A program made the position numbers and the translations under genes. From IMG/VR virus record IMGVR_UViG_3300021093_000034, positions 1 to 64,000 of that record: 64,000 bases of DNA. One strand, 5' to 3'. Under the pieces are notes generated by a model that did not search any database, was not told where the DNA came from, and was given only the letters and a program-made list of their open reading frames with translations. This stretch comes from a virus. Shown piece by piece: positions 8,273 through 18,100 of the stretch. Positions within the stretch are counted from its first letter, which is position 1, and every line of letters starts with the position of its first letter.

Positions 8273-9455
8273 GAACTCGCAATAGAATCATGTCCAAATT
8301 CATACGCCCGTTACCTACTGTTTCAGTTGCTTTGATTTCGTCCAAAAACTTACGTAATTGAACTTTGCTGGCTCTTGCAAATTCCTTGAGTTTTTCTTCT
8401 GGCTTGCGTAGAGTTTTGCCTACAGATTTGACTTCATCAAATCCGGTTAAACTTGTGCCCTTGACGCCCAATGGGCCATGCAGACTGTCTGCAATGTACT
8501 TGTAAAGCTTGCGAGTTTTGGTATTATAAGCCCAAAGTTCTTGTGCCCCAATGATGTCTACAGGATTAACGCTAACCAATTTGAGTGTTTTTTCTTCTCG
8601 TAGATATTTTAGCTTGCTAACAACTTTTTCTTTGTTTGGTGCCCGTTTGACTCGAGCTTTTTTAGTAGCTTTTTTAACTTGACGATACTGATCTACTGCT
8701 GTCTGTATTGCATCTAAAAATGCAATATGTCGTTTAAAATCAGCTGCACGATAATGGCGGTACGCTTCTACATACTGTTCGTCCATTCGGTCCATGGCTG
8801 CGGTCAAGTACATTCGTATAGTATCTACATAATCCTCAAATTTTCCAAGTTGGCTTTGAGGAACGCTGTTAGCAACAAAGTAATCATACGCTTTAGGTTC
8901 AATTGAACTGCCGGCAACAACTTCGTCATACAAGCCCTCAAAGTGAGCAAGATGCTCACTGGTTTTTTCGTTTAATCGGTCTTGAATGGTGGGTGCTAGG
9001 ACTACTACCGCAGGCTCTGCGGATTTTGTACCTGTTGCAGTTTCTGCAGGTTCAGAATCTGCTGCTGCAATAGCATTGGCTATCTGTGTTTTAAAATAAG
9101 TTAATTCTTTTTCTCGGAACGGCATACCTTGCAAACTGGCCATAAGCAAACTGTAAGCTGTCATTGACAATGCACGATCCGAACTACGAATAAATGCAGA
9201 GACATCGGCTTTTGAATACTTGTTGTCTTGCATCCACTTTACTGCATGCTTTTTTAGATCCTTTTGGGTATAAAAGTAATTGTAATAAAAAAAACTTTTA
9301 CGCAAAAAGTGATCAAATTCCGCTTGCGGCATCTTTAACGCACGTTCAGTGTCCCATACTGGTTCGACGCCTGTGTATTTTTCGTCTGTAAACAGTGGGT
9401 CTCTAGTTTTTTTGGGTACTCGTTTGGGTGCTTTAACGCTTTGAGCTGTTGTCAT
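8268..9455 (-). CDS. Unknown Lys-rich conserved phage protein
   Basis: 395 aa with a good AAGGAG ribosome-binding site before ATG 9455. The N-terminus is basic (KAPKRVPKKTRD). It is followed by a mostly helical region with an aromatic stretch (FFYYNYFYTQ), an Ala/Glu-rich linker near residues 130-150, and a basic hinge KKATKKARVKRAPNKEK around 270. The C-terminal domain has ELWAYNTKTRKLYKY and LHGPLGVKGTSLTGFD. The last part looks like a small nucleic-acid-binding or structural domain, but I cannot name a family. It is transcribed towards gp13. Confidence 0.6.
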   Translation of the reverse strand: MTTAQSVKAPKRVPKKTRDPLFTDEKYTGVEPVWDTERALKMPQAEFDHFLRKSFFYYNYFYTQKDLKKHAVKWMQDNKYSKADVSAFIRSSDRALSMTAYSLLMASLQGMPFREKELTYFKTQIANAIAAADSEPAETATGTKSAEPAVVVLAPTIQDRLNEKTSEHLAHFEGLYDEVVAGSSIEPKAYDYFVANSVPQSQLGKFEDYVDTIRMYLTAAMDRMDEQYVEAYRHYRAADFKRHIAFLDAIQTAVDQYRQVKKATKKARVKRAPNKEKVVSKLKYLREEKTLKLVSVNPVDIIGAQELWAYNTKTRKLYKYIADSLHGPLGVKGTSLTGFDEVKSVGKTLRKPEEKLKEFARASKVQLRKFLDEIKATETVGNGRMNLDMILLRVQ

Positions 9456-9490
9456 AATTGAACTCCTTGTTAACGCAAAATAGTATTATA

Positions 9491-9772
9491 CTATTCTTCG
9501 GGTTTTTGGTCAAGCAGTGTTGCAAACATGAGCCAGGATTGCAATTCTTGCAACTCTTGTTGTACTTTTGCTAACTGTTCGTCATACTTTACACTATGCC
9601 CAAAACGGCGTCTATCTACATCAGCTTGGCTTAATTCTGTAATACTTTGTATTACATTTTTATACATTCGTTCTAGCTGCCGCTTGTGTTGCAAATTGTA
9701 CAATGCCCACAAGGAACGCTTGATTTGTGTTTCAATTGCGTCCCAATCTTGCATTGAATTAAATTGACTCAT
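9491..9772 (-). CDS. Small helical unknown protein
   Basis: 93 aa, almost entirely helical and charged, with likely coiled coil near the C-terminus (KVQQELQELQSWL). There is no visible Shine-Dalgarno. An AT-rich box (ATATAATA) lies five bases before ATG 9772, resembling the leaderless arrangement seen at 5936, 26451 and 50676 but with a degenerate box. It is divergent from gp14. Function unknown. Confidence 0.55.
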   Translation of the reverse strand: MSQFNSMQDWDAIETQIKRSLWALYNLQHKRQLERMYKNVIQSITELSQADVDRRRFGHSVKYDEQLAKVQQELQELQSWLMFATLLDQKPEE

Positions 9773-9818
9773 AGTGTTATTATATGCTATATCCTAATTT
9801 ATGTCAAAGTGGATGCCC

Positions 9819-9826
9819 GCTAAATA
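9819..9826 (+). promoter_or_regulatory. T4-type late promoter box (GCTAAATA) for gp14-gp15-Nudix
   Basis: GCTAAATA on the plus strand. The predicted leader carries AGGA before the GTG start at 9847. It lies in the 74-base divergent gap. Confidence 0.5.
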
Positions 9827-9846
9827 TAAAATAACAGGATACAATT

Positions 9847-11232
9847 GTGCCAAGATTATCACTTTGGAAAGACGGGCGTCATAGCAACGACTACAAATTT
9901 TTTGACCGCAGAATAAGCGAAATGTTTACTCTAGGTGGCACCGGTATTTTGGTTCACAAATATCTTGGCACCAACGAACAAAACACAGTAAAAACAACTT
10001 CAGTGTCGCAAGCCGCAGTAGGGCCAACACTAAATTTTAGTACTACAGGTGATGTCCTATTAGGAAACTTTGTTGTAGGTGCTGGAATTGCGGCCAATGC
10101 TACAGTCATTGCAAAAACTGCAAACACAATTACTTTAAGTGCCAACACCACAACTGCACTTGCCGGTAATAGCACTGTGAAATTCTATGAAAATGCCAGC
10201 AAGCCCAGTTATATTAATCAGAGCGCGCAAAATATTCAAGACTTGTTTTTCCTAGAAAACCGAGACAGAAAGTACGATACAGATGTATATGCCATACGTG
10301 GTGTATATCAAGTACAAGATGTTACCTTTGATTTAAGTCAATTTGGCATGTTTTTGCAAACCGGCACACTTTTTATGGTTTTTCACATCAACGACATGAT
10401 TGAAACTATTGGTCGTAAACTCATGCCAGGCGATGTTATCGAACTCATGCATCTCAAAGATTACAATCCGTTAGATGACAGTTTGCCGGTGGCACTTAAA
10501 AGATTCTATGTAATTAGTGATTGCAATAATGCCAGCGAAGGTTTTAGCCCAACTTGGTGGCCGCACCTGTGGCGTTGCAAGATCAATCCGCTAACAGACA
10601 GTCAAGAGTACAAAGACATACTGAATCAAATAAAGGTTGATACTGATGCGTTTACAGGCAATGCCGGAAACGTGACACTGGGTTCAGTATCAAGCATTAT
10701 CAACAAATATATTGAAATTAACGATGCAATTATAAGAGAAGCCGAAACTAATGTTCCATTTTCTGGTTACGACATCGATCACATCTATATTAAACCTGCT
10801 GATCCTAATTTAGGACCTGGAGATCCAGTGGGTGTTACTGCCGACAATGGATCAGTAACCGCCGATCAAATAGCAGTAGATTCAGATTCTGGAGTGGCCA
10901 GCCCTGATGCCACTGTAAAAGGCTATCTCACAGGCGACGGCCGAACACCAAATGGTTTACCAGTGACATCTGGTATAGCTTTTCCAGGTAGTCCTCGCAT
11001 TGGCGATTATGCCCTAAGAACCGATTACTTGCCCAATAGACTGTTTAGATGGGACGGCCGTCGTTGGGTCAAAATTGAAGACAATGTAAGAACAACACTG
11101 ACTCATGGAAGCAGCAGTCAAACCTTACGTAGTGGCTTTATAAACAACACAAATACATACACAAATAACACTGGCGAAGTTACTGAGCGGCAGAGTCTAA
11201 GTCAGGCACTCAAACCAAAGGCAGATAATTAA
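9847..11232 (+). CDS. 14: Neck protein gp14-like
   Basis: 461 aa from GTG 9847 (AGGA upstream). The start PRLSLWKDGRHSNDYKFFDR and EMFTLGGTGILVHKYLG are like the N-termini of cyanophage-type gp14 proteins. Conserved aromatic segments follow (DLFFLENRDRKYDTDVYAI, MPGDVIELMHLKDYNP, WWPHLWRCKI). Residues about 46-115 are a Thr/Ala-rich beta insertion not expected in the neck core. The C-terminal roughly 130 residues are polar and contain an IGDYALRTDYLPNRLFRWDG segment of the virion surface-module type. T4 gp14 is only 256 aa. It overlaps gp15 as TAATG. Confidence 0.65.
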   Translation: MPRLSLWKDGRHSNDYKFFDRRISEMFTLGGTGILVHKYLGTNEQNTVKTTSVSQAAVGPTLNFSTTGDVLLGNFVVGAGIAANATVIAKTANTITLSANTTTALAGNSTVKFYENASKPSYINQSAQNIQDLFFLENRDRKYDTDVYAIRGVYQVQDVTFDLSQFGMFLQTGTLFMVFHINDMIETIGRKLMPGDVIELMHLKDYNPLDDSLPVALKRFYVISDCNNASEGFSPTWWPHLWRCKINPLTDSQEYKDILNQIKVDTDAFTGNAGNVTLGSVSSIINKYIEINDAIIREAETNVPFSGYDIDHIYIKPADPNLGPGDPVGVTADNGSVTADQIAVDSDSGVASPDATVKGYLTGDGRTPNGLPVTSGIAFPGSPRIGDYALRTDYLPNRLFRWDGRRWVKIEDNVRTTLTHGSSSQTLRSGFINNTNTYTNNTGEVTERQSLSQALKPKADN

Positions 11233-12590
11233 TGGCACAGCAGTTTTTTTACGACGCACAGATAAGACGATTCTTGATACAGTTTATGAGGATCGTTAGT
11301 AACTTTGAAGTTGAGTTTGGCAAGGATCGGGACGGTACGAGAACGTTACAACGAGTGCCTGTATACTACGGAGACCCTAGTAGACAAGCTGCTGCTATTT
11401 TAAGACAAAACAGCGAAAACGTAATGAACGCTGTGCCTGCAATGAGTGCATACATCAGTGCTTTTACCTATCAACAGGATCGCATGCAAGAACCTTACTT
11501 TGTAAGCAAAATGTCGATGCGGGAACGGCAATACGACCCCGAAACAGGTTTGTATAATAGCCAACAAGGTGACAGTTACACAATAGAACGACTGATGCCA
11601 GTGCCATACAATTTAGAAATAAAGTTAGATGTATGGACTAGTAATACCGAACAAAAAATGCAATTGATCGAACAACTGGCTGTATTGTTCAATCCTGCAT
11701 TTGAGGTTCAAAGCACAGATAATTACATTGACTGGGCCAGTCTTAGTTACGTGCAATTAACTGAAGTTATTTGGAGTTCAAGATCTATCCCAACATCAAC
11801 TGAGGAACCAATTGATGTTGCCACATTAACTTTTATGATGCCAATTTGGATTAGTGCCCCAGCCAAAGTCAAACGTCTAGGTGTTATTCAAAAATTTATT
11901 GGTAGTGTTTATGACGAAACAGGTGCCTTTAGCGCCGACACTATTTTAGCCAATTTAAGCACACGTAGATATGTAACACCACTGGATTACGGAGTGTTTT
12001 ATTCAGGTAATCAATTACAATTATTAAAACCGCAAGAAATCGTAGACGCCAACGACAATATTGTTATTGTGGCTCCGCCGGCTACCTGGCGCTCAGTGAT
12101 TGAAATTTACGGAACTCTTGTGACTGGTTCTACAGAAATTCGACTGGCATTGCCGTCTGATTCAGAATTGATTGGAACTATCGCATACCATCCTACCGAT
12201 CCTTATATTTTATTGTTTGAACCAATTGAAGATACTTTACCTTCTAACACATTGAATCCAGTTAGTGCTATAATCAATCCGCAAAATGTCAAAGTGGATA
12301 GTACCTTGCTATCGCCAACTACCAACACTCGGTATTTGATAACAGCTCCAATTGGGAATATTGGCAATTTACAGGGTAGTGTGGTATGGAATGATCTCGT
12401 GGCCAACGCCAATGACATAATTGAATTCAATGGAACAATTTGGCAAGTGGTATTTGACAGTGAGAACGAAACTGCTGTTGAATATATAACAAACAATCTC
12501 ACTGGAAACCAGTATAGATGGACTGGGCAGGAATGGGTCAAGAGTGTAGAAGGTGTTTATCGAGGTGGTGAGTGGAGTCTGATCATATAG
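11232..12590 (+). CDS. 15: Tail sheath stabiliser gp15
   Basis: 452 aa. T4 gp15 (272 aa) forms the terminal ring that stabilises the sheath and joins it to the neck. The first 240 residues follow that family: AQQFFYDAQIRRFLIQFMRI, RVPVYYGDPSRQAAAILRQN, YNLEIKLDVWTSNTEQKMQL, then IDVATLTFMMPIWISAP. The C-terminal roughly 210 residues are extra beta-rich sequence ending in NGTIWQVVFD and QYRWTGQEWVK segments. ATG 11232 overlaps the gp14 stop. Confidence 0.85.
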   Translation: MAQQFFYDAQIRRFLIQFMRIVSNFEVEFGKDRDGTRTLQRVPVYYGDPSRQAAAILRQNSENVMNAVPAMSAYISAFTYQQDRMQEPYFVSKMSMRERQYDPETGLYNSQQGDSYTIERLMPVPYNLEIKLDVWTSNTEQKMQLIEQLAVLFNPAFEVQSTDNYIDWASLSYVQLTEVIWSSRSIPTSTEEPIDVATLTFMMPIWISAPAKVKRLGVIQKFIGSVYDETGAFSADTILANLSTRRYVTPLDYGVFYSGNQLQLLKPQEIVDANDNIVIVAPPATWRSVIEIYGTLVTGSTEIRLALPSDSELIGTIAYHPTDPYILLFEPIEDTLPSNTLNPVSAIINPQNVKVDSTLLSPTTNTRYLITAPIGNIGNLQGSVVWNDLVANANDIIEFNGTIWQVVFDSENETAVEYITNNLTGNQYRWTGQEWVKSVEGVYRGGEWSLII

Positions 12591-13006
12591 GTTGTGGTGC
12601 ATTAATTTACAGCATTCAAACCAAAAGATATCTTTTTTTATTACGAAATCAAAAACGTCATGCCGGGTCGTGGGGTCTAGTGGGCGGAGGAGTGGAATCT
12701 GGAGAAACACCAGCTGAAGCTTTGCTAAGGGAAATTCGTGAAGAAATAAATTTAAATGATTTCTCGCAGCTAATTCCCTTGGAAAAATTTACCAGTGAAT
12801 CGGGTAACTTTGAATATCACACGTATTTGATTACGGTGGAAAATGAATTTGTTCCTGAACTAAACGATGAACATAGAGGATATGCATGGACCTCGATTGA
12901 CGATCATCCCAAACCATTGCATCCTGGGGTCTGGCGGACTTTTAATTTCAAGGTTATTTTAGATAAAATTAAAACGTTTGAAACTGCATTAGAGATCGCA
13001 TTCTAA
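12572..13006 (+). CDS. Nudix hydrolase
   Basis: 144 aa from GTG 12572, overlapping the end of gp15 by 19 bases. A complete Nudix box is present at residues 39-61: Gly, five residues, Glu, then seven residues to REIREEINL. The enzyme hydrolyses nucleoside-diphosphate-linked compounds. Upstream NQKRHAGSWGLVGG is the standard lead-in strand. It could be a dNTP/NDP-sugar clean-up or an mRNA-decapping type, and substrate cannot be told from sequence. Its 3' end overlaps the convergent Rossmann-like gene by 18 bases. Confidence 0.9.
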   Translation: MESDHIGCGALIYSIQTKRYLFLLRNQKRHAGSWGLVGGGVESGETPAEALLREIREEINLNDFSQLIPLEKFTSESGNFEYHTYLITVENEFVPELNDEHRGYAWTSIDDHPKPLHPGVWRTFNFKVILDKIKTFETALEIAF

Positions 13007-13693
13007 TACTAGATCTCTAAAACTTATTCGTCTTAGATTGACTATTCCATACCAAGCAGCAGGCATATAACCTCTTCCGGTACTATTTACCAAAACAAAA
13101 TCAATCAATGGATATGCCTTAAACACATGTACCATAGTCAATGACATGAAGCTGTCATTTTGAACACTGTAGCGATCATAGATATTGTTACTGGTGTCGG
13201 CTGCATCGTTGCCATCAAATCCAATTAGATACACTGTAGGATGTCCATCAAAACAGGCCAGATATGCTGCAATTGACCCTGAGTTCCAACTAGGATCCTG
13301 TGGGATCAGATGAAAAGCGCCGGGATATTGCAAAATTGCGGCACTACTTGAGTATACTACATTATCACGGCAATATTCCGTTTGATTTACTTTTTTGATT
13401 GCATCTGATCTTGTTACAACCAGAAAATCTGGTGTAAAATCTTTATATAAATCGTTGCACCCGTAAGTTTGTATTCTCTTTTTAACATGGCTTTTTTGAA
13501 ATTCTGCTAAATTAAATTGCAATCTACTGGTTCCATTACCAATGATAACAGCTTTTTTACTGAATCCTTGATTATCTAAAGTTCGTGTGATATATTCTTT
13601 TTCGTAATTCCATTTACCTTCAATATAGGTTGCCGAAGAATAAATGTCCTCTCCAGGATATGCATTTCTAAATAATCTTTTTATTGTTTTCAT
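12989..13693 (-). CDS. Rossmann-like protein resembling DUF115 / sialyltransferase-type glycosyltransferases
   Basis: 234 aa. Residues about 48-60 (AVIIGNGTSRLQF) form a nucleotide-binding-like strand-loop. Then come YGCNDLYKDFTPDFLVVTRSD, SWNSGSIAAYLACFDG and TVYLIGFDGND. This order (GNG, then CND, then SG with YLA, then YLIGFD) is seen in DUF115 and CMP-sialyltransferase-like proteins that use nucleotide-activated sugars. The ATG overlaps the stop of the fibre gene at 13693 as TAATG, so it is the last gene of the fibre operon. A role in modifying a fibre or host glycan is an inference. Confidence 0.5.
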   Translation of the reverse strand: MKTIKRLFRNAYPGEDIYSSATYIEGKWNYEKEYITRTLDNQGFSKKAVIIGNGTSRLQFNLAEFQKSHVKKRIQTYGCNDLYKDFTPDFLVVTRSDAIKKVNQTEYCRDNVVYSSSAAILQYPGAFHLIPQDPSWNSGSIAAYLACFDGHPTVYLIGFDGNDAADTSNNIYDRYSVQNDSFMSLTMVHVFKAYPLIDFVLVNSTGRGYMPAAWYGIVNLRRISFRDLVLECDL

Positions 13694-14397
13694 TAGAATC
13701 TACCAACTGCAACTTCAATGATTTCAACTTGACCATCTTCTAAATTTTGTAAACTTTTACCTACTATGCATCCAGGAACAAACTTTGTAAAATCAAGAGC
13801 CATTGCTGTGCCTGGTAAGTGGCTTGTTGTTAAAACAGTACCTTTAGATACCGGACCTAATACTCGACATGGGACTCTTCCGGTTAACGCTACTGGTAAA
13901 TTACCGCTAGCAGCATTCATTAAGTAGGCTGGATTACTGGATACAATTCCGGCCACTGAACTGTCATATTGTGTTGATGAAATTGTTACTTCATGATTTC
14001 CGCCAAAAATCACCACTGTACCGGCTACATATGCAGCATCAGATTTATAATTTTCCGCCAAGTCGGCATACTGAGCTTGCACAGATTGACCATAAAATAT
14101 ATTCCACCAGGTGGTAGTTGAGCCTATATTATAGGTAATATTTGCTGCAGGCATTATATTGCCAGTGACTGTAATGTTACCGGTTACTGAAGGTGTTGTC
14201 AAGGTAGGAGTAGTTAACGTTTTATTGGTTAGGGTTTGTGTGGCTGTCCTTTGTACTAATTCAAAGCCACCAGCTGTACTACCATCATGAACTCTGATAG
14301 TATCAAGAGTGGTGTCAATTGAAATTTCACCTAATGAACCAGTGAAATCATCGTTTTGAGCTGTTGTTCCCCGTCTAAATTGTACAACTGTTGGCAT
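13693..14397 (-). CDS. Tail-fibre-like protein with Mtd-type N-terminus
   Basis: 234 aa. The N-terminus (VVQFRRGTTAQNDDFTGSL then GEISIDTTLDTIRVHDGST) resembles the virion-anchoring domain of major tropism determinant-type proteins. A short Thr/Asn-rich repeat zone (LTNKTLTTPTLTTPSVTG) follows. The C-terminal roughly 125 residues (YADLAENYKSDAAYVAGTVV ... GRVPCRVLGPVSKGTVL ... GKSLQNLEDG) are homologous by eye to the C-terminus of the 1051-aa fibre protein at 15172-18327. AGGAG precedes ATG 14397. It is probably a receptor-contact or adhesin subunit. Confidence 0.7.
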   Translation of the reverse strand: MPTVVQFRRGTTAQNDDFTGSLGEISIDTTLDTIRVHDGSTAGGFELVQRTATQTLTNKTLTTPTLTTPSVTGNITVTGNIMPAANITYNIGSTTTWWNIFYGQSVQAQYADLAENYKSDAAYVAGTVVIFGGNHEVTISSTQYDSSVAGIVSSNPAYLMNAASGNLPVALTGRVPCRVLGPVSKGTVLTTSHLPGTAMALDFTKFVPGCIVGKSLQNLEDGQVEIIEVAVGRF

Positions 14398-14425
14398 TTA
14401 TGTAACTCCTATTTTATACTTATCA

Positions 14426-15157
14426 TTATGAATTTAAATCTGTTGTGCTAAATGAACCAATTGGTTCCATTGAATCATATACTGCGTCTAAATGGACATC
14501 AAATGCATCTTTGGTGGCAGAGAAATCACCGTAGTCCCCGGTAGGAAACTGAGCTAGCGTAGAATTGGGAAATCCCAGCACTGCTGAAACTAATGCAGCA
14601 CCATTTCCACTCCAATAAACTCCGGTTGTTGTGTACACAGTATTAGCGAAAACATTTCCGCCAACACCCACGCCGCCCAAAACTACTAATGCACCTGTGA
14701 CATTACTTGTACTGGCTGTGGTATTAGATATAACCAAGTTGCTTTGGAATACAGAAGGATTGGCTACAGTACCTCCAGTAAATCCACCTGGTGGTGCCCA
14801 GAATGTTTTAGAACCATCGCTGGCAAGAACTTGTCCTGCAGATCCAATGTTGCCATCTACATAGATACCTGCATTATTAATTAATAAGACATTACCAACT
14901 GAAACATTAGCATAGGTTTGTACAACAAGATTGGCATCGGCTGCACCACTGCTGTTGGTAAGGATGTGTACAAAACTTTTTGAACTTTCTTGCCAAATAA
15001 CAGCAGCATTTGAGGTTAGACCGTTGGAACGGTTCATCAAGAAACCAACATCAACATCTGCCTGAGTCGAACCTTGATGCAACACCAATATTGGATCAGT
15101 GAAAGTGCCTACATCGGTGTTAATGTTGGTACTAAGTCTTGGTTTTGTAATTGGCAT
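14426..15157 (-). CDS. Fibre-like structural protein
   Basis: 243 aa, low in charged residues and rich in Thr/Ser/Asn/Val/Gly. A central beta segment (AVIWQESSKSFVHILTNSSG) and the repeat-type stretch TASTSNVTGALVVLGGVGVG are shared with the neighbouring fibre genes. The C-terminal 45 residues differ (FPTGDYGDFSATKDAFDVHL), suggesting a separate tip or docking segment. It lies 14 bases after the large fibre gene in transcription order. The exact role within the fibre complex is unknown. Confidence 0.6.
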   Translation of the reverse strand: MPITKPRLSTNINTDVGTFTDPILVLHQGSTQADVDVGFLMNRSNGLTSNAAVIWQESSKSFVHILTNSSGAADANLVVQTYANVSVGNVLLINNAGIYVDGNIGSAGQVLASDGSKTFWAPPGGFTGGTVANPSVFQSNLVISNTTASTSNVTGALVVLGGVGVGGNVFANTVYTTTGVYWSGNGAALVSAVLGFPNSTLAQFPTGDYGDFSATKDAFDVHLDAVYDSMEPIGSFSTTDLNS

Positions 15158-15171
15158 TGCGTATTACCCGA

Positions 15172-18100
15172 TTATGACCTGCCAACTACAACTTCCACTG
15201 AGCCTTTTTCGCCTTCGAAGTTGGCCAATGCCTTACCAATCACTGAGCCTAATACTGGGGCGGCACAAGATCTAGCAAATCCATATCCTGCACTGATCAA
15301 CATGTCGCCTTTGTATACTGGACCAATCACATTGACAGGAACTCGGCCCAACAGTGCCACACTGGCCACTGTGCTGCCTTTGAGACCTCCATTCATCACA
15401 TGTCCAGGCTGGGATGTGATTACACCAGCAATACGTGTGCTACCTTCCGCCATTGACACTGTCACTTCAGCTTCACCACCAAATTCCACCACTGTGCCGG
15501 GATTGTACACAGCGTCGGCCAAATAATTTTCAGCTATATCAGCGCCGCCTGTCACAGTGCTGTTAACAAAAATTTGCTTCCACCAACTGTTCACATTACC
15601 TAGATCAAATGTGACGTTGGCACTTGGTTGAACATTTGCTGTCACACTCACATTGCCTGTAGTATTGAAACTCATTCTTGTGGTTGCTGCACCCGAACCT
15701 GCGTTTATATTAGCAAATGAATTTGTAGCTACAAAAGAAACATATCCGTTTGATGATTCAAGTGTAGACACTGTTGCGGTAGTTGAAAATCTACGAACTT
15801 CAATTTTATCGCCGGTGGCCGGAGCTTGTGTAAATGTTAATGTAGTACCGCTTACACTATAGGCTGTGGTTGGAATCTGTAAAACACCGTTGGTGCTTAC
15901 AATAACGCTTTGAGTAGTGGCTGCTGCACCAAGAGTAAAGTTCAAAGTAACATCGTCGCCGTCAAAGGTGTCAGATGCTACCACAGTGAAGCTTGTTCCT
16001 GTGTTTACCCATCCTGAGCCAGAATAAAATTCTAGTTGTGCATTACTGGTGTTAAATCTAATCATACCAGCTGTATCTGTGCCACCTGAACTTCCCGGTC
16101 GTTGTGCTGTAGATCCTACAGGAATTAAAATACTGTCTGTGGTATTAACAATTAGTTTTGCACCATTGACTAAAGTGCTGGTTGTGGCGCTGTTACCAAT
16201 CACAACTTGATCATATGTGCTGCTTGGTCTAGCCCAGATTAGTGTTTCATCTGTAGCACCTTTAACCACAAAATCATAATTGGCAGTTTTTGTAGTATTA
16301 AAAGCAGCACCTAGTCCTACATTTAAATTGGCTGAGATACCTGTACCACCATTAACTACCAAAGCACCTGTGGTAGTGTTGGTGCTTGCTGTGCCACTTG
16401 CAGCTACTATGTTACCTGATGCGGTAATCGTGCTCGAACTAGTAATTGTAGTAAATGCACCAGTTGATGCACTTGTACTACCAATTGGTGTTGCTTGTAT
16501 ACTACCTGCATTGATAGCACCACTAATACCAATACCACCTACAACTACCAATGCACCTGTAGTGGTATTAGTGCTTGCTGTGCCACTTGCAGCTACTATG
16601 TTACCCGAAGAAGTGATTGTGCTTGAACTAGTAATGGTAGTAAATGCACCAGTTGATGCACTTGTACTACCAATTGGTGTTGCTTGTATACTACCTGCAT
16701 TGATAGCACCACTAATACCAGCACCACCTACAACTACCAATGCACCGGTGGTAGTATTGGTGCTTGCCGTGCCACTTGCTGCAACTATATTGCCAGTAGA
16801 TTTTAATACTGCAAATGTACCATTGACAGGAGTGGTATTTCCAATAACCGTGTTATTCACACTACCACCAGTTACAACTGCATTAGGCGAACTAAAATTA
16901 TCTGCTACAAATGTAGTGGCACGGCCAGATGTAATGTCTCCTGTTGTAATATTGGCAGTTGTTATGTTAATTGTAGCAGCACCAATAGTGGTTGCATTTA
17001 ATTTTTTATTAAGATTCCAACTGTCATCTGCATTTAGATAAGTGAATGTGGCATTAGCACCAGCAACTGTTAGGCCTGCACCATTGGCCTCTGCTGCAGA
17101 TGTGGCATTGGCTGCTACTGTGATGTTGAGATCTTCTACGTTAAGAGTTTCTACATTTAGAGTTGTTGTGTTACCTAATACCAACAAATTGCCAGTCACT
17201 GTCACGTTGCCGGCCACATTCAAGTTAGCACCTACACCAACACCACCAGTTACCACAACTGCACCGGTTGATGCCGAATCACTCTGAGTGGCATTGGTAA
17301 ATGTAGTTGCGCCACTTGCGGTCAAAGTTGTGAATGCCGCAGTTGATGGGGTAGTATTACCAATTGGACTGTTATTAACGCTGCCACCAGTTACAACTGC
17401 ATTAGGCGAACTAAAATTAGTAGCAACAAATGTGGTTGACATTCCGTTTGTGATATTACCCGTAGTAGTGTTTAAGGTAGCGGTTGTAGTTGTACCGGCA
17501 CCAAGGGTGGTAATGTTTCCAGTAGTAGCATTGAGTTGAGCACTTGTAGTAGTACCTGCACCTAGTGTGGTAATATTTGCAGTGGTAGCATTTAGTTGAG
17601 CACTTGTAGTAGTACCTGCACCTAGTGTGGTAATATTTGCAGTGGTGCTATTCAGCACTGCACTAGTTGTAGTACCTGCATCTAGTGTAGTAATATTTGC
17701 AGTGGTGCTGTTTAAATTGGTAGCATACCAGCTTTCAACATTACCAGTTGTAATGGTTGCATTTGCTAAATTAGAAATATAACCGCCACTGATCACCGCA
17801 TTGCCAGTGCTAAAGTTTGTGGCTACCAAAGTAGTTGCTACTGCATTAGTAAAGTTTAATGTTGTGGCTGTGATACTTGATGCTGTAACTGCTGTAACAG
17901 CATTTAAATTTCCAATTTTAATATTAGCATAACCACTGTTGTTAATACTTACAATACCAGTACCTGTGTCTGTGGTAGCTATTCCAGTGAATGCCGCATC
18001 GGCTTCCGACCATACCCAAGCGGCGTTTACTGCACCAAAACTGCCCAAACTGGCTAAATTTCTGTTGACCAGGATACCAATGGTGTAGTTGGTTAACGAA

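Noticed and set aside
16280-17041. Long plus-strand frame rich in Val, Leu, Pro and Ala that looks like a membrane protein
   Set aside because: It is the antisense shadow of the Thr/Asn/Ala-rich repetitive fibre gene on the minus strand. It has no ribosome-binding site and carries the fibre's repeat period.
16349-17720. Regularly spaced repeats that could be read as a CRISPR-like array
   Set aside because: Periods of 189 and 60 bp are multiples of three, have no unique spacers and lie inside a continuous coding frame.
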